From contig OY756141.1 in the NCBI GenBank assembly GCA_963576785.1, positions 744,001-808,000 on the forward strand: a stretch of DNA of 64,000 nucleotides, written 5' to 3'. The notes beneath the pieces are model-generated. The model worked only from the letters and a program-made list of their open reading frames with translations. It did not search any database and had not been told where the DNA came from. The stretch is from Chlorophyllum brunneum. Its lineage: Eukaryota > Basidiomycota > Agaricomycetes > Agaricales > Agaricaceae. The position numbers were made by a program, and so were the translations under genes. Below are positions 30,557 to 42,225 of this stretch, one piece after another (the first letter of the stretch is position 1; each line of letters opens with the position of its first letter).

Positions 30557-31977
30557 CATGTGCATGAGTAAGTGTTGAGGCAAGTACAGTAGAACCACCA
30601 AAATATTTCAATCTCCTGCCCTATGAGTATGAAAATATAGCTTATAAGTAGGATTATACACATATTCTTTTTGTTTTTCATATTCTTCATATTCCGTGAT
30701 GGTTTCTGGGGCATATCAGTAGGTCAAAGTGATAGGCTGGATATTATATACATACCAAGACAGTCAAAGCACACAATTTCTCAAAATATGCCTATATAAT
30801 TATGAGATTGATACTTGATATTATATACCATCTTATCTACCAAGCTTATTGACTACCAGTAATCTGCAAAATCTTTAGCTTTATTATATTTGTTACCTTC
30901 TGCTTAAATACAATCTGTCCAGTCAATACCAGCAAGATTTCTATTCTCATATCAGTAACTAGTCTATTGTATATAAAAGATACTTACTCAGAATCTATTC
31001 CATTCTTTTGGGGTTTATAAACATGATTGAGATTCTTGAGAAGGTGGATAATACCCAACCATTGCCTGGGATCATAGCCGGATGGAAGTTCCAAGTCCAT
31101 TATAGGAGGAATCTGAGGTATGTTTCCACTGGCAACAAGTATAGGATTGATTATCTGGACTATATTTGGCTGGGCAGAATGATAGAATATAAAGTGTTCC
31201 ACAGTCATACTAGTTGGTATTGGGCTGGTGGAAGAGGGTCTTGTGTATGGCCGTGACTGTATTTCTTGTCAGGATTGTAGTGGTAAAGAAAAGTCATCTG
31301 GTTGTACAGCCAAGGTAGCCTTGGAGTAACTAGGTTCTTACTCTCTCACTTGGAGACTTGGATGGCTCAAGACATCGACTGTAGCTTTGAACATTGCCAC
31401 AGGAGGGGGGGGAGGGAGTGGAGGAGTGAAATCTTCTTGATTGTTGAGTATTATTGGAGTGTTGGATGTACAGGAAAGAAGAGAAACTTGAAGTTCTTGC
31501 ATTTTGGGAGTTACCAAAAATTTGCTAATTGTCTTGAGGATATTTCGAGTGAATGGATGGGTTAGCACCCATATAATCATCAAACAACATACTATTGTCT
31601 TGCACCTGCCTTATAGAGGTTGTTTTTGGATGGCTGAATGAAGTGACAAAGTTAGATCATTTAGGAGGGTTGTCCAAAGCTGGTATTATTAACAACTATG
31701 ATACAAGTTAGCCCACATAAGAGAATAAATGAGTAAAACTTATGTCTAACATCATATTATCTCTACCAAGATCTGCATCAGTTTTTGCAAATCTACCTGG
31801 TTTCCACCATCTACTTTTCATACTATGAGCATCAAGAATATGAAGATTACCTATGCCCTTTGATATAATAAACCCCTCAACCCAACTAGTATAATTTTCT
31901 ATCATAAGCTGGGTTAACTTCCAGCAATTTCTATACAAGGTCAATTCTAGAAATTGACATTCCAGTGTAGTAAAGAC
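30557..31977. other. AT-rich remnant of an unidentified element
   Basis: Few CG dinucleotides. On the minus strand one frame runs, with one stop, through 31583-30984: NILKTISKFLVTPKMQELQV, a proline run, then YHSAQPNIVQIINPILVASG and RQWLGIIHLLKNLNHVYKPQ. I do not recognise the family. It probably continues across the solo LTR to about 33570. Confidence 0.4.
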
Positions 31978-31982
31978 ATGGT

Positions 31983-32565
31983 TGTTGAAGTTTCGGACAT
32001 ATTCTAGAAATAGACTATGAAGTTATTATGATAATAATAGACTGATCCGTTACTGATCCGTTACTTTCCAGTAACTTCATTCCGTAGTAACTTCCTATGA
32101 GTTGCTCTGCATACGATAAGAGTCATAAGTACTTGATAGATTATTCTACATAGTACCAATGACTAGATACTACGTTCCGCAGTACTCCGCAGGCACTACG
32201 CCGCAGTTAAAGAGAGTCATAAGGAACAATCCATGCAATGCTAGTATTTTATGTAGTATGACTCGCATATGTTACAATATGTATATAAACCCCATGTAGC
32301 AGACCTAAGTTCTGCATCTTGTTCAATCGAACAACTTCTTCATCATTGCCTATCTCTTTGAGTACAACACCTCCATCGATCTCATCAACTTCGACCTCTA
32401 CTTAACTAACGTTAACTGCTTCATCAATAATATCTGTCTATCCGAATTACCTTACTACAGGTATCAGATAGAAGCTTATTATCTCGGTGAGTAGACCCTA
32501 CGTTCTCTCCCACTGCGTTTACTGCTGCCCCCAGCAAACAACTCGTTACGGTCGTTTCCTCAACA
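31983..32565. repeat. Solo LTR (583 bp) with 5-base target duplication
   Basis: Begins TGTTGAAG and ends CTCAACA (TG...CA with short inverted ends). It is bounded by ATGGT on both sides (31978-31982 and 32566-32570). A TATA-like TATATAAAC lies at about 32281-32289. No internal retroelement sequence is present, so this is the product of LTR-LTR recombination. The LTR still has many CG dinucleotides while its surroundings have few, so it looks young. Family (copia or gypsy) not determined. Confidence 0.85.
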
Positions 32566-32570
32566 ATGGT

Positions 32571-33572
32571 CATAGAACTATTTCTTGTTCTTGTGCCATT
32601 ACAGTCGGAACTTAATATTCTCCACAAGAAAGCTACATGTATCACAAAATATCTTGCAAATATGTTGTTGTTGGGCAGCAAATACAAGAATACCATTTTC
32701 ACTAACCAAAAATGGCCCATTCAGAGGCTTTTGCTTCCCAGGTTCTTTTGTCATCAACCAATCATCTCTTTCCCAGAAAGCAGAAACAGAGAACTCATCT
32801 GACTGCATATGAGTAGCTTCTATAGGGGGAAATCCAAGGAGATGCTATCCATTGTCCAACACAATCATGATATATTGCAAATCAGACTGTCATATATATG
32901 GAACATTACTTGTCAACTCAGTTTCAATCTTTCTATCATGACTTGAGATAGAACAATAAGCACAACCCCTAACAAGATAAATAGTAATGTACTATAGTTT
33001 GCAAACTCTAGTATATAGTTTATCATTCTTTTCTGAAAGATTTTTATTTTCTTCTCTCAGCTCTACAATATATTCTTGCTGGACTGCATATAACTCATTA
33101 CCGAGCATATGAAAAACATCGGAAGAGGCTTTTTGTATAGCCTCTTGAGTTTCAATGGAGTATTCATATATCTGTGAATACTAAGTAACTATTTATAAAG
33201 AGTGGCTAAAGTTCATACAATTGTCCAGGGAGAAGGTTGTTTTTGTTTGCCCTTCCTGCAAAAGAATCCCTGAAATCTGGAACACCAATAATCTAGACTC
33301 TTGTGTCAACCTTGCTTTCAATCTTCTAGAAGTCTCTGAGTATTGTGTTGATTGGAATTCCAATGGGGGCTCTGATTTTGTGAAGAAGTACAGTAACAGA
33401 CAAATGTTGACCTTGGCCTTCAAAATAAGTTGTCAGGGTTGTGATGCAGGCAACTATGGCTGTGGTTGTAATGAGAACTTCAGCTGTGGATTTGATCTTG
33501 AGACCAATCATAGCTATGAGAAGTGTTTGGGAGAGGGGAACAAATACAGCTACAAGAAAAGGAAGGAGAAAG
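32571..33572. other. AT-rich continuation of the unidentified element
   Basis: Minus-strand frame at 32808-32599 (DWLMTKEPGKQKPLNGPFLV, CKIFCDTCSFLVENIKFRL) probably joined the frame at 31944-31708 (NCWKLTQLMIENYTSWVEGF) before the solo LTR inserted. Not recognised. The right edge is the target site of LINE 2. Confidence 0.35.
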
Positions 33573-36500
33573 GGAATGACTATGGTCTTTTTTTTTTTTT
33601 TTTTTCTTAAATCAAGAATTTATATAGCAGTGCTCGATCACAGTTCACGTGTACATACATACAAAGGTAGAACGTACAAAAAGTTCGGAGTAAGGAAAGT
33701 AGACTATTTGTAAACTAACCTCATGAGACTTGATACTATCTAGTGCATACACTAGAGAGATGTTTGGTACCTAAGTTGAACAGCAGAAAAAAAGGGGAAA
33801 GGAATTCTGAGAGAGAGAGAGTGAAAGGGAGAAATTGATAGAGAGAAACTATCAACTCGCAAACACAAGAGAGAACAACGAATGGTACTAGCATGTAGAG
33901 GGGCATTTTGCCCAGACACCACGGGAAAGATGGATATTGAATAAAGACTATATAAAATAGTAGACGAGTGAGGAGGAGAGAGGTAGAGAAATGAAATTGA
34001 AATCCATAACTGGGAGAGCATAAGAAAAAGGAAAAGAAGAAAGGACTCACACGGGTGCAGACCCGAACCTCTGATGGACTTGACGACGATGTAATGGGGG
34101 TATTGAACTGGTGCGGATACGAGGGCAATCAGGCTCCAGAGGGAAGCTGAACGTGGCGGGGTTACGTCGCAAGAAGTTGACAAATGTCTTAATGGTGTCA
34201 ACGCCAAAGTGATAATCGAAGTTATTACAATAATGGAGGATGTGTGACCTAGTCTGGACCATCTGATTGTTGCAGTGGTGGCAAGATAAATTCTCATTGG
34301 GGAAGAACCAAAGTTAGTATTTGCCAATTGGGGTGTGGCATAGGATGGCATGACATACTCTTGCAAAGAGCTGTGGCTGGTAACTGCATTCTCATATCCA
34401 AGGTCCAGACTTGATGTGCAACGGTAGAGCAGAGGCCCCATTCACTCACACCAGGAGGTAAAGGAAGGAGCTACCACTGTATTTCTTGAATCCAAACATG
34501 GCTTGCCATGTGTGAATGGCTCGTTTGGCAGACTTCTTGTATAAGTAGTCTATGGAGTTAGGGACTCGGTGATTTCAACCCCAGTTAGGCCAGGTGACTG
34601 TTTGGATCCAGTTGTGTGTGGCTTTCTGTATTCTGTACTTGCACTTCAATGGAGTATGATAAAATGAAAGGCAGTGTTGGTTAGACTTGTTGAACCAAGC
34701 CAGGAGTGCCTTTGATGTAAGGATAGACTGCCATTGGCAAGAGTGCAGTAAGCAATCAAGTAGGAGCTGGGAGGCTATGAGAGAGTTGGTGAACACATGG
34801 ATGTGTTCAACCTGGTCATAGTCATCAGAGGCAAGAATCTTGGTGATTTCTAGGTACTGCATGACCAGTTCAGTATCAGTCGATGTTGTTCCTCCGAGCC
34901 TCTTCATGATAGAGCTTCCTCCGTCCAAGTGTCGAATAGTAGCTGCCACTGTGAACTGGCTGGCAAGTGGGTTGGGATTGGGGTGGACCAAGCCGTCTGT
35001 GCCAATAATGATGGACTTGTAGTCTGTTGTTGCATTCATCATTACATCATCCCAAAGTGTCTTCGAGAGGTGGGGTTTGTCCCGGTTGAATCCTATAAAA
35101 GATACATTAGTATAGAAGCGGTCAAGTAACCTATGTCCGGGCCAAATAGTTTTAGAAACAGAGTTGAAATGTTCTATATAACAAGTCTTGGGGGTGGGGC
35201 AGGAAATGTCTATCACAGCTCCAAGTGTCTTCTTCTTCTGAATCTCCATGAAATTCTTAATGTGAAGTCAGTGGGATGAAGAATGATATTCTTTTGTCAG
35301 TCTTACCAGTATGTGTTCATTGTCCAATGTGTGAAGCCTCAATATTTGTTGTTCGGCCAACTTTTGGAGATGAAGTTTGATGGGCATGAGCCCTGCGAGG
35401 GACTCCACACTACCAGTGGGAGACATTTGGAAGGCCTCGGTGATCCAGAGGGCTACCCATCACTGCATTTTATTGAGGATTTTACAAGTCTCTTTTGTTC
35501 ATGACTTATTGTGAAACCATAATTGGTATCCGTATGTTGCTACTGGAATAATACATGAATGGTACAGTAGTCTTTTGTTGCTAGAGAATAGACCATGTAT
35601 GGAGTTTCCTAGCATTTTCATTGCCTTGATTGAGGATATTGCCTTAGCAGAATAGTAGCGGACATGCTCCTTGAAGGTTAACATCCTGTTAAAGTAGAAA
35701 CCGAGGTAACACCAGTAGGTTTTTGGCTTGAGGGGGATATGACCCATGAATGGAGGGGATCCCAAATCGATAGAGGGATTGGAGTCCTGCCTTGTACACA
35801 TGAAGTGAAAGACTTCGGACTTGCTATGTTCGATCACTAGGCCAAATTCATTTATGAGCCGCTCCATTTCACAGTACATGTGTTGGAGTATTTTGATGTT
35901 CCTTTTGAGGGACAGGGATTAAGTGACAAGAGTACCATCATTCACAAATGATAGGACATCAAAGTCCCATTTGTCCTGGTGTTCCTCCATACATATGTCA
36001 AATATTTGAAGGAGGGGGGCAGGATAAAGAGCAGATAGAATAGGGCTAAGAGCCAAGCCTTGTCCTACTCCAACTGCTGTGTCAAATTTAGGGGAGCTTT
36101 TGTTGTTCCACAGTTAGGTAGTGCGGCATTCCTTGAGATAATTATTGAAGAAACCCACAATTTGAGGAGGAAATCCTTGCCAAGTGAGGATGTCAGTAAA
36201 GAGGTTGTGGTTGAGAGAAGAGAAGAATTGGGCAACATCAAATGCGAGCACCAATGTTTTCTTTTTCTTCGTCTATACTCCCTGGATAATGTGGGTTAAG
36301 AAAAGCCCCGCATCCTCAGTGGATCATTGTTGGATAGCTCCCAGTTGATGAAGGTGGAGAACTTTGAACTTCACCACCTCAAATTGGAGTTATTTGGCCA
36401 ACATCTTTTCTATTAGTTTGCCGAGCATATTGAGGAGGACAATTGGTCAAAAAGCCTTCGGGGTAGAGTAGTCAGGTTTGTTGGGTTTAGGGATGATTAC

Positions 36501-37407
36501 TGATGTTGATTTTTTGAAGTGTGAGGGCCAGTGTCCGAGGGACAGGCACGTGCAGCTGATTCAGAGGAATAGATTGGCGCAAGTATCGATGGCGACAATC
36601 TGCTTGAGGTGTGACCAGGATAAATGGTTGGGGCCAGGGGTAGAAGAATTCGAGGTATCCTTGAGTGATTCTCTCATTTCTAAGAGAGAGAAATCAACCC
36701 AAGTCCTATTCTCCATACCAATTGGCGGAGGAAGTTCTTCCAGGATCACCACATTGACAGGTCTGTCTTGGGCTGAGTTATAGTGTTGGTCAAGGGCTGT
36801 CCATAAATTGTCCATGGTAAGACAGAGTCAACTGTTGTGGCGAATGGCTTTGGTAGCTAGGAGAGTGCATTTTTTTACCCACGGCATGAGGTCCCATGGG
36901 CGTCGATTATCGACCGAAATTTCCTGTATTTTCTTGTCAAAGTAGGCTCTTTTCATTTTCCTTGTGGTCTTCCGAAAGGTGTTCTATTTGTGTTTATTCT
37001 TACGGTCTGCACAATGAGTAGCGAGAGCCTCAGAGCATTCTGCATTCCACCAGGTCTTAGACCTAGTGGTGATTTTGGTCTTCTTCACGTTGTGATTCCA
37101 GGACCTGTCAAATAAAACTCCCAATTTGGCAACAGCTCTCTCTAACTCATCTACATTATTTATTGGCCAGTTCTTGTTGTTTATCCCCTCCATAATGTCT
37201 GTCAGGAATTTGGTTTCCTCTTCCAACTCTTTAGGAATTGTCAATCTTTCAATGATAACATCTATTTGTGGAATAGGAATTCTGATTATAAGGGGGGCAT
37301 GATCTGAGTTGTATTGATTGCCTTCCTGGATAGCATAGGTGGGGATATATGGTAATACTCCCAATACAAACAACAGGTCGATGACCGTGTCTGGTAGGTT
37401 GGGGTCT

Positions 37408-37701
37408 TGTTACGACCTTAGTCTCTGACTCAGGTTACAAGCCTTTGGATAAAGGAAAGGAAGTAGAGAAAGGAAGAAGGGATGATACGATTGGTAAAGT
37501 GTAAGGAATATATCAAGTATTACTACACTTTATATACTAGTAGTGGCGGCTAATAATAAGGGAGACACGTAGATGAGTCAGATAGGAGGCATAGCCTTTA
37601 GGGATGAAACAGGAGATGGAACGAGGAGTGAAACAGGTGTGAGGGTACACGAGGTAACGGGCGTGAGATAGGAATGAACGGTCTATCTATAGTTCGTAAC
37701 A
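37408..37701 (-). repeat. 3' LTR of gypsy 1
   Basis: 294 bases; read on the coding strand it starts TGTTACGAAC and ends GGTCGTAACA. It is nearly identical to 41932-42225. Confidence 0.93.
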
Positions 37702-37808
37702 ATACCTCCCTTTCAAGCTTCATGTCCTCATGATGTGTATTACTGTAAAGGTCCTTCGTAAAGTAAAACATACGGAATTTGGAAAAGGTAGGAAGGCGCG
37801 ATGAGAAT

Positions 37809-38645
37809 TTACTCATTTATAGGTATGGCAGCTCCCAGAGCTCTGGCCAAGTCCTTCTTGTTTCCTCCGATGAGAGGTGTTTTGTCGACACGTCTTAAGC
37901 CGATCCAGAGGGGCGCATGTGGCGGTCCTTCTTTGAATAGGAAGTGGGTGTGGTTATTGTACGTGGTGTTGTCGTTGGTGTGATTGCTTAAGAGCTTATG
38001 CACTATACTCCTCCAGTATTCGTTGTCCTTCTTGCCTTCCGATTTCAATGTGTTGTATCCCTGCGGTGGATGGAAGGTTATGGGTGTGATGGGGGGTACT
38101 ACCGTGGTGAGGATGGTTTGGAGATGGGCTACTTCTTCTTCGATGTCGGGATGGAGTAGTTGATCGGCGGCTGTTGCTTCTTGTGTCTTTTGTTCGCATC
38201 TATGACAGATATGATGTTGGATGGGAAATGGATCGTTACTAACGAGTAGTCGGTTAACGATATGGTGGGAGAGATTTTCTGTGCCCCTTGATTCATACAT
38301 ATTGAGTCGCTCGGCTAGGGCTACAAGGATGCTATGCATCCGAGCTCGCATATTGGAGATGACAATTAGTTGCAGGTCGTCGTTGATCTCGTATAGGTGT
38401 CTCTCCAATTGGTCTCTTCTTCCTTCGTCGATGATAAATTGGTTGAGTCTTGGAGTGGCGTCGGATAGGGTATCCATTATTTTAGATGCGCCTTCTTGGG
38501 TTGCTTTCATTGCTGCGCCCAGTAGTATCATGGTGTCGACTAGGGTCTCTCCTTCCACGAGTTCCTCATGGCTGGTTCTTTCTGGGACAAGTTCATCGAA
38601 TTCTTTGAGGTAGGGGTATGGAGTGAGTTGGCGTTTGGCGGGCAT
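37809..38645 (-). CDS. Third ORF of gypsy 1, intact, function unknown (278 residues)
   Basis: An uninterrupted frame between the end of pol (38743) and the 3' LTR, where an env gene would stand. It begins MPAKRQLTPYPYLKEFDELV and ends GNKKDLARALGAAIPINE. It is predicted largely helical and hydrophilic (for example QLERHLYEINDDLQLIVISN, MHSILVALAERLNMYESRG), with a possible zinc-binding HHICHRCEQ and no signal peptide or membrane segment, so it does not look like an envelope protein. A decayed homologue holds the same place in gypsy 2 (53132-54040; HAPFWIGC there, HAPLWIGL here). Being open while the gag-pol next to it has four stops is notable. I do not recognise a domain. Confidence 0.75.
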   Translation of the reverse strand: MPAKRQLTPYPYLKEFDELVPERTSHEELVEGETLVDTMILLGAAMKATQEGASKIMDTLSDATPRLNQFIIDEGRRDQLERHLYEINDDLQLIVISNMRARMHSILVALAERLNMYESRGTENLSHHIVNRLLVSNDPFPIQHHICHRCEQKTQEATAADQLLHPDIEEEVAHLQTILTTVVPPITPITFHPPQGYNTLKSEGKKDNEYWRSIVHKLLSNHTNDNTTYNNHTHFLFKEGPPHAPLWIGLRRVDKTPLIGGNKKDLARALGAAIPINE

Positions 38646-38742
38646 GGAGTGTTATGAAGGTAATTGGCGAAGTCGAGGGTGAGGTGGATACAGCGAGTGA
38701 TGCATTGAGTGTAGTGGTTGCTTGGAATGCGAGGTCTGTTGT

Positions 38743-41700
38743 TCATAATTGCTGTTTTTTACCTCCCCTTTTTATAGGTTTCGTCCTCGAAATCTTGTTC
38801 ATAAACTCTTGTACTGCTTCCTTGGCGTTTTCCAGATTTGCTTCATCTTCCCATGTATCTTCTTCGGATGTATATCCTTTCCAGTGTATTAGGTATTGTT
38901 TTCGTTTTCCCTTTGTGCGGTGTCCTCGGACTTCATCTACCTTGTAGTGTTCCTCATCATTGATTATCTCGGGGATCGGTGGTGGTGGAGTGCGCTGGCT
39001 GTCATACTCGGGTTTGTGATAGGGGGAGAGGAGTCTGCTGTTAAACACGTCATGTATCGCCCATGTTTTAGGTAGCTCCAGTCAGTAGCTTGTTTTACCT
39101 ATTTTCTCTTTTACCCGGAATGGTCCGTATCTCCTATGATCAAGTTTTTTTGTTGGCCTTGTTGTCCTAATATTGTCTGCTTCAAGCCAAACTTGGCTTC
39201 CTGCCTCATACTCGTGTTCTGGTTTTGTGCTATTCCGTTTCTCCATTTGCGTTTGGCTCTGTTGTAGCATCTCAATCGTTTTTTGGCGCATGTCTTGTAA
39301 CTCTTGTATTCGTTCCGTGATCGCAGGTGCCTTGGATGTGTTTGAGATATCCCCTTTCCATGGATGTCGTCCATATACTATCTGGAACGGTGAATGTCCT
39401 GTGGCGCTATGTGTTTTGTCGTTATACTGGAATTCCGCTGTGCTGAGCCATTTTTTCCAGTTGTCCTGCACATGGTTGATTACATTTCTGAGGTATGCTT
39501 CGACCTCCTGGTTGATGCGCTCTGTCTGACCATCTGTTTGTGGATGGTATGCCGTGGATAGGTTACGTTGGGTGCCGGTTGCTCTACAAAGTTCTGCCAT
39601 GAATTTTGATGCGAACTGTGGTCCTCTGTCACTAATGATCCTGCGGGGTATCCCGTGTTGTCTCCATATATCATCACGATAAATGTCTCCTAACTCTTCG
39701 GATGATAGGGTGGTGTTAACTGCACGTAGTCTGATCATTTTGCTGAAACGATCAACGATGACAAGTATCGCATCGTATCCTTCTGATTCTGGTAGTGGTC
39801 CTATCATGTCGATTGATATTTCTTCCCATGGTCCGATGGGTATCGGTAGTGGATGGAGATGTGTGGTAGGTCGTATCCGGAGTATCTTGTTTCGCTGACA
39901 TGCGTCGCATCCTTTGATGTATCGTTTAACATCATTGCACATTTGTGGCCACCAATATGTCCTTTTGAGGAGTTTGATCATTCTGTGCTGTTCCGGGTGT
40001 CCTACGTCCGTTTTGTCGTGGTGTTGTTGGAGTATTTCTTGGCATAACTCGGCGTTTGGTAGTATATATATTCTTCCTTCAAACATGGGTAATCCATCAG
40101 TTTCCCATATCTCCTCTGGTTGTTTCTCCTTTTCTCTTAGCCACTGTGTTTCTCTTCTTTGCTCCCTTCGTAATCGGTGTTTCAGGTCTTCTTCTCCCGA
40201 TATTTCCCAAATTTGTCTGATCTCGGTGATAGTGTTCTCGAATAAGTAGTCGGGTAATAGCGTGATATCTGTGTTATCTTTGGTGGTGTCCGTTTTTGCT
40301 AGTCTTGAGAGCACGTCTGCTTTTGTGTTTGTCTTTCCGGGTATGTGTTTTAGCGTGTAGTGATATTCTTGTAGTTCCAGTTGCCATCTTGCCTGTCGTC
40401 CTGTGAGTTGTTGTGGTTTCCTGAAGTATTCTAAGTTCTTGTGGTCTGTCCATATCTCGAATGGTTCATTGGCATCGAGTAGGTACTGTCTCCACGTTTT
40501 GACTGCTTCTCGGATTGCTAGTAGTTCTTTGTTGTAGATTTGGTAGTTTTGTTCTGCCGGTGTCATTGTTCTTGAGTAAAAGGCGATTGGGTGCCACTAA
40601 TCATTCTGGTTTTGTGACAACACCGCTCCTACTCCATATCCCGATGCGTCTACTTCTACCCTGTATTGTCCTTTGTCTTGAGGCATTGCTAGTACTGGTT
40701 TGCTCGTGATTTTTTCCTTGATCTTCTCAAACGCCTGTTGTTGTCATTCTGACCATGACCATTGTGCATCCTTCTTCTTCAGCTCATGTAGGGGTGTTGC
40801 TATGTTACTGAAGTCTTGTATGAATTGTCGGTAGAAGTTTGCGAAACCCAGGAATTTTTCGACGTCTTTTACGGATTTGGGTGTCGGCCATTCTTTTACT
40901 GCTTTCACCTTCTCTTCCTCCATTTTGACGCAGCCTTGTCTGACTGCAAGGATTGTAGTTTTCCATTTGGTGTATGTTGTTGGGACAGAGGTTGTTGGGT
41001 AGCCTACTATGGTTCGGATGATGTCTGCTCGGGTGTGGCGTTTGAGGAGGAATATTGCGTGGGTGTCGTCGGTCCCCGCTTGGGCTTTTAATGCCTCGAA
41101 TTCGATTAAGAAATCTGCCGTGTTCTTCTTCCCTTGTTTGAACGTCTCAATTTCTCCTTCTGCTATGGCTTTCCTATTTCCCAAGGAAAAGGTGGCTTCT
41201 ATTTCCTTTGTAAAATCATCCCAATCTGGCGTTTTCTTGTTCTGGATGGCTTGGAGTTGCGTGTTGGCATAAGGGCCTGCTAGCCCCCCTTTCATTCTTG
41301 CCAAAATTGCTACTATTTTCTGTTCTTCTTCTTCTATTTTGTTGAACATCAGCCATAAGGATATGGCTCTCCACCAATCATCGAATCTGGTTCTATCCCC
41401 ATTGAAATATCCTGGCTCCGGGGCTAGGTTTTTTGGGATGTTGACTTCTTCTGTCATTTCTGGTTCTGTTTCTGGTTCGCTGTGTTTGTTTGCGTAGGTC
41501 TCGGTGATTTCTCTATCGGCTGTGGCGTTGGCAACTTCTATGTCGATTTCTTCTTCAGATGCGGCTAGTTCCTCATCTGTACCGTGTTCGGATTCTTTCT
41601 CATAGGTCTCGGCGATATCTATATCGGATGTGTTCTTGGCGACTTCTATGTCAAATTCAGTTTCAAATAGAGCTGTACTTTCGTCTACACTGTGTTCGGA

Positions 41701-41838
41701 TTTCTGCCATTTAAGGCCTTCAGGGATTTCTGATTCTGTTGATCATTTAGATCCTGTTGCTATAGGTGAACCCTGGATGTCGGTTGGTCTCGGAGCTCTG
41801 TGTCTTCGTAGTGTTCTCGATGAGCTACTGTTGCTCAT
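38743..41838 (-). pseudogene. Gypsy 1 fused gag-pol with internal deletion and four in-frame stops
   Basis: One reading frame from ATG 41838 (MSNSSSSRTLRRHRAPRPTD) to the stop at 38743. Gag: an acidic N-terminal part, then NLAPEPGYFNGDRTRFDDWW and TFSLGNRKAIAEGEIETFKQ. After TYTKWKTTILAVRQG the frame jumps to CVKMEEEKVKAVKEWPTPKS and KFLGFANFYRQFIQDFSNIA, the RT thumb/connection. Zinc knuckles, protease and RT palm are absent. Then RNase H (IWTDHKNLEYFRKPQQLTGR), integrase with HHCC finger (HPEQHRMIKLLKRTYWWPQM, CDACQRNK) and DDE core (ISIDMIGPLPES, IISDRGPQFASKFMAEL), and chromodomain (YLIHWKGYTSEEDTWEDEAN). In-frame stops: TGA 41745, TGA 40746, TAG 40599, TGA 39084, mostly at former CGA or CAG codons. 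Confidence 0.88.
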
Positions 41839-41918
41839 ATACTGTCATCCTGGTCAGAGGCTATTATTCCAAGCCTAGCTACGAATAGTGGCACCTCTCT
41901 TGCAAGGTGAGTTGAATG

Positions 41919-41930
41919 ACACTTTACCAA
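41919..41930 (-). promoter_or_regulatory. Self-primer type primer-binding site of gypsy 1
   Basis: On the coding strand TTGGTAAAGTGT, one base inside the 5' LTR. It is the perfect complement of ACACTTTACCAA inside the LTR (coding strand of 42015-42026), which begins about 34 bases after a TATATAAA box, where transcription should start. This is the arrangement of Tf1-type self-priming rather than tRNA priming. Confidence 0.75.
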
Positions 41931-41931
41931 A

Positions 41932-42225
41932 TGTTACGACCTTAGTCTCTGACTCAGGTTGCAAGCCTTTGGATAAAGGAAAGGAAGTAGAGAAAGGAAG
42001 AAGGGATGATACGATTGGTAAAGTGTAAGGAATACATCAAGTATTACTACACTTTATATACTAGTAGTGGCGGCTAATAATAAGGGAGACACGTAGATGA
42101 GTCAGATAGGAGGCATAGCCTTTAGGGATGAAACAGGAGATGGAACGAGGAGTGAAACAGGTGTGAGGGTACACGAGGTAACGGGCGCGAGATAGGAATG
42201 AACGGTCTATCTATAGTTCGTAACA
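41932..42225 (-). repeat. 5' LTR of gypsy 1
   Basis: 294 bases with TATATAAA (plus-strand 42053-42060) and the presumed transcript start near 42026. Differs from the 3' LTR at three positions that I can see. Confidence 0.93.

Larger units (their letters stand above)
37408..42225 (-). mobile_element. Gypsy 1: young Ty3/gypsy chromovirus-type retrotransposon, internally deleted
   Basis: A 4,818-bp element with two 294-bp LTRs and the 5-base target duplication GGTCT (37403-37407 and 42226-42230). I see only three differences between the LTRs, so insertion was recent. Transcription runs leftwards: 5' LTR 42225-41932, primer-binding site 41930-41919, gag-pol, a separate third ORF, a purine tract (GAAAGGGAGGTAT) and the 3' LTR. 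Pol order is RT remnant, RNase H, integrase, chromodomain, as in chromoviruses. Gag is joined directly to the RT thumb, so protease and the catalytic RT core are missing. Compared with gypsy 2 (7,062 bp) the loss is about 2 kb. Confidence 0.92.

Noticed and set aside
37809..38645. Envelope protein of a retrovirus-like element
   Set aside because: No signal peptide, transmembrane segment or cysteine-rich ectodomain; hydrophilic and helical throughout.
41919..41930. tRNA-type primer-binding site
   Set aside because: The site has no TGG-plus-tRNA match that I can recognise, while its complement to the element's own transcript start is perfect over 12 bases in both gypsy elements.
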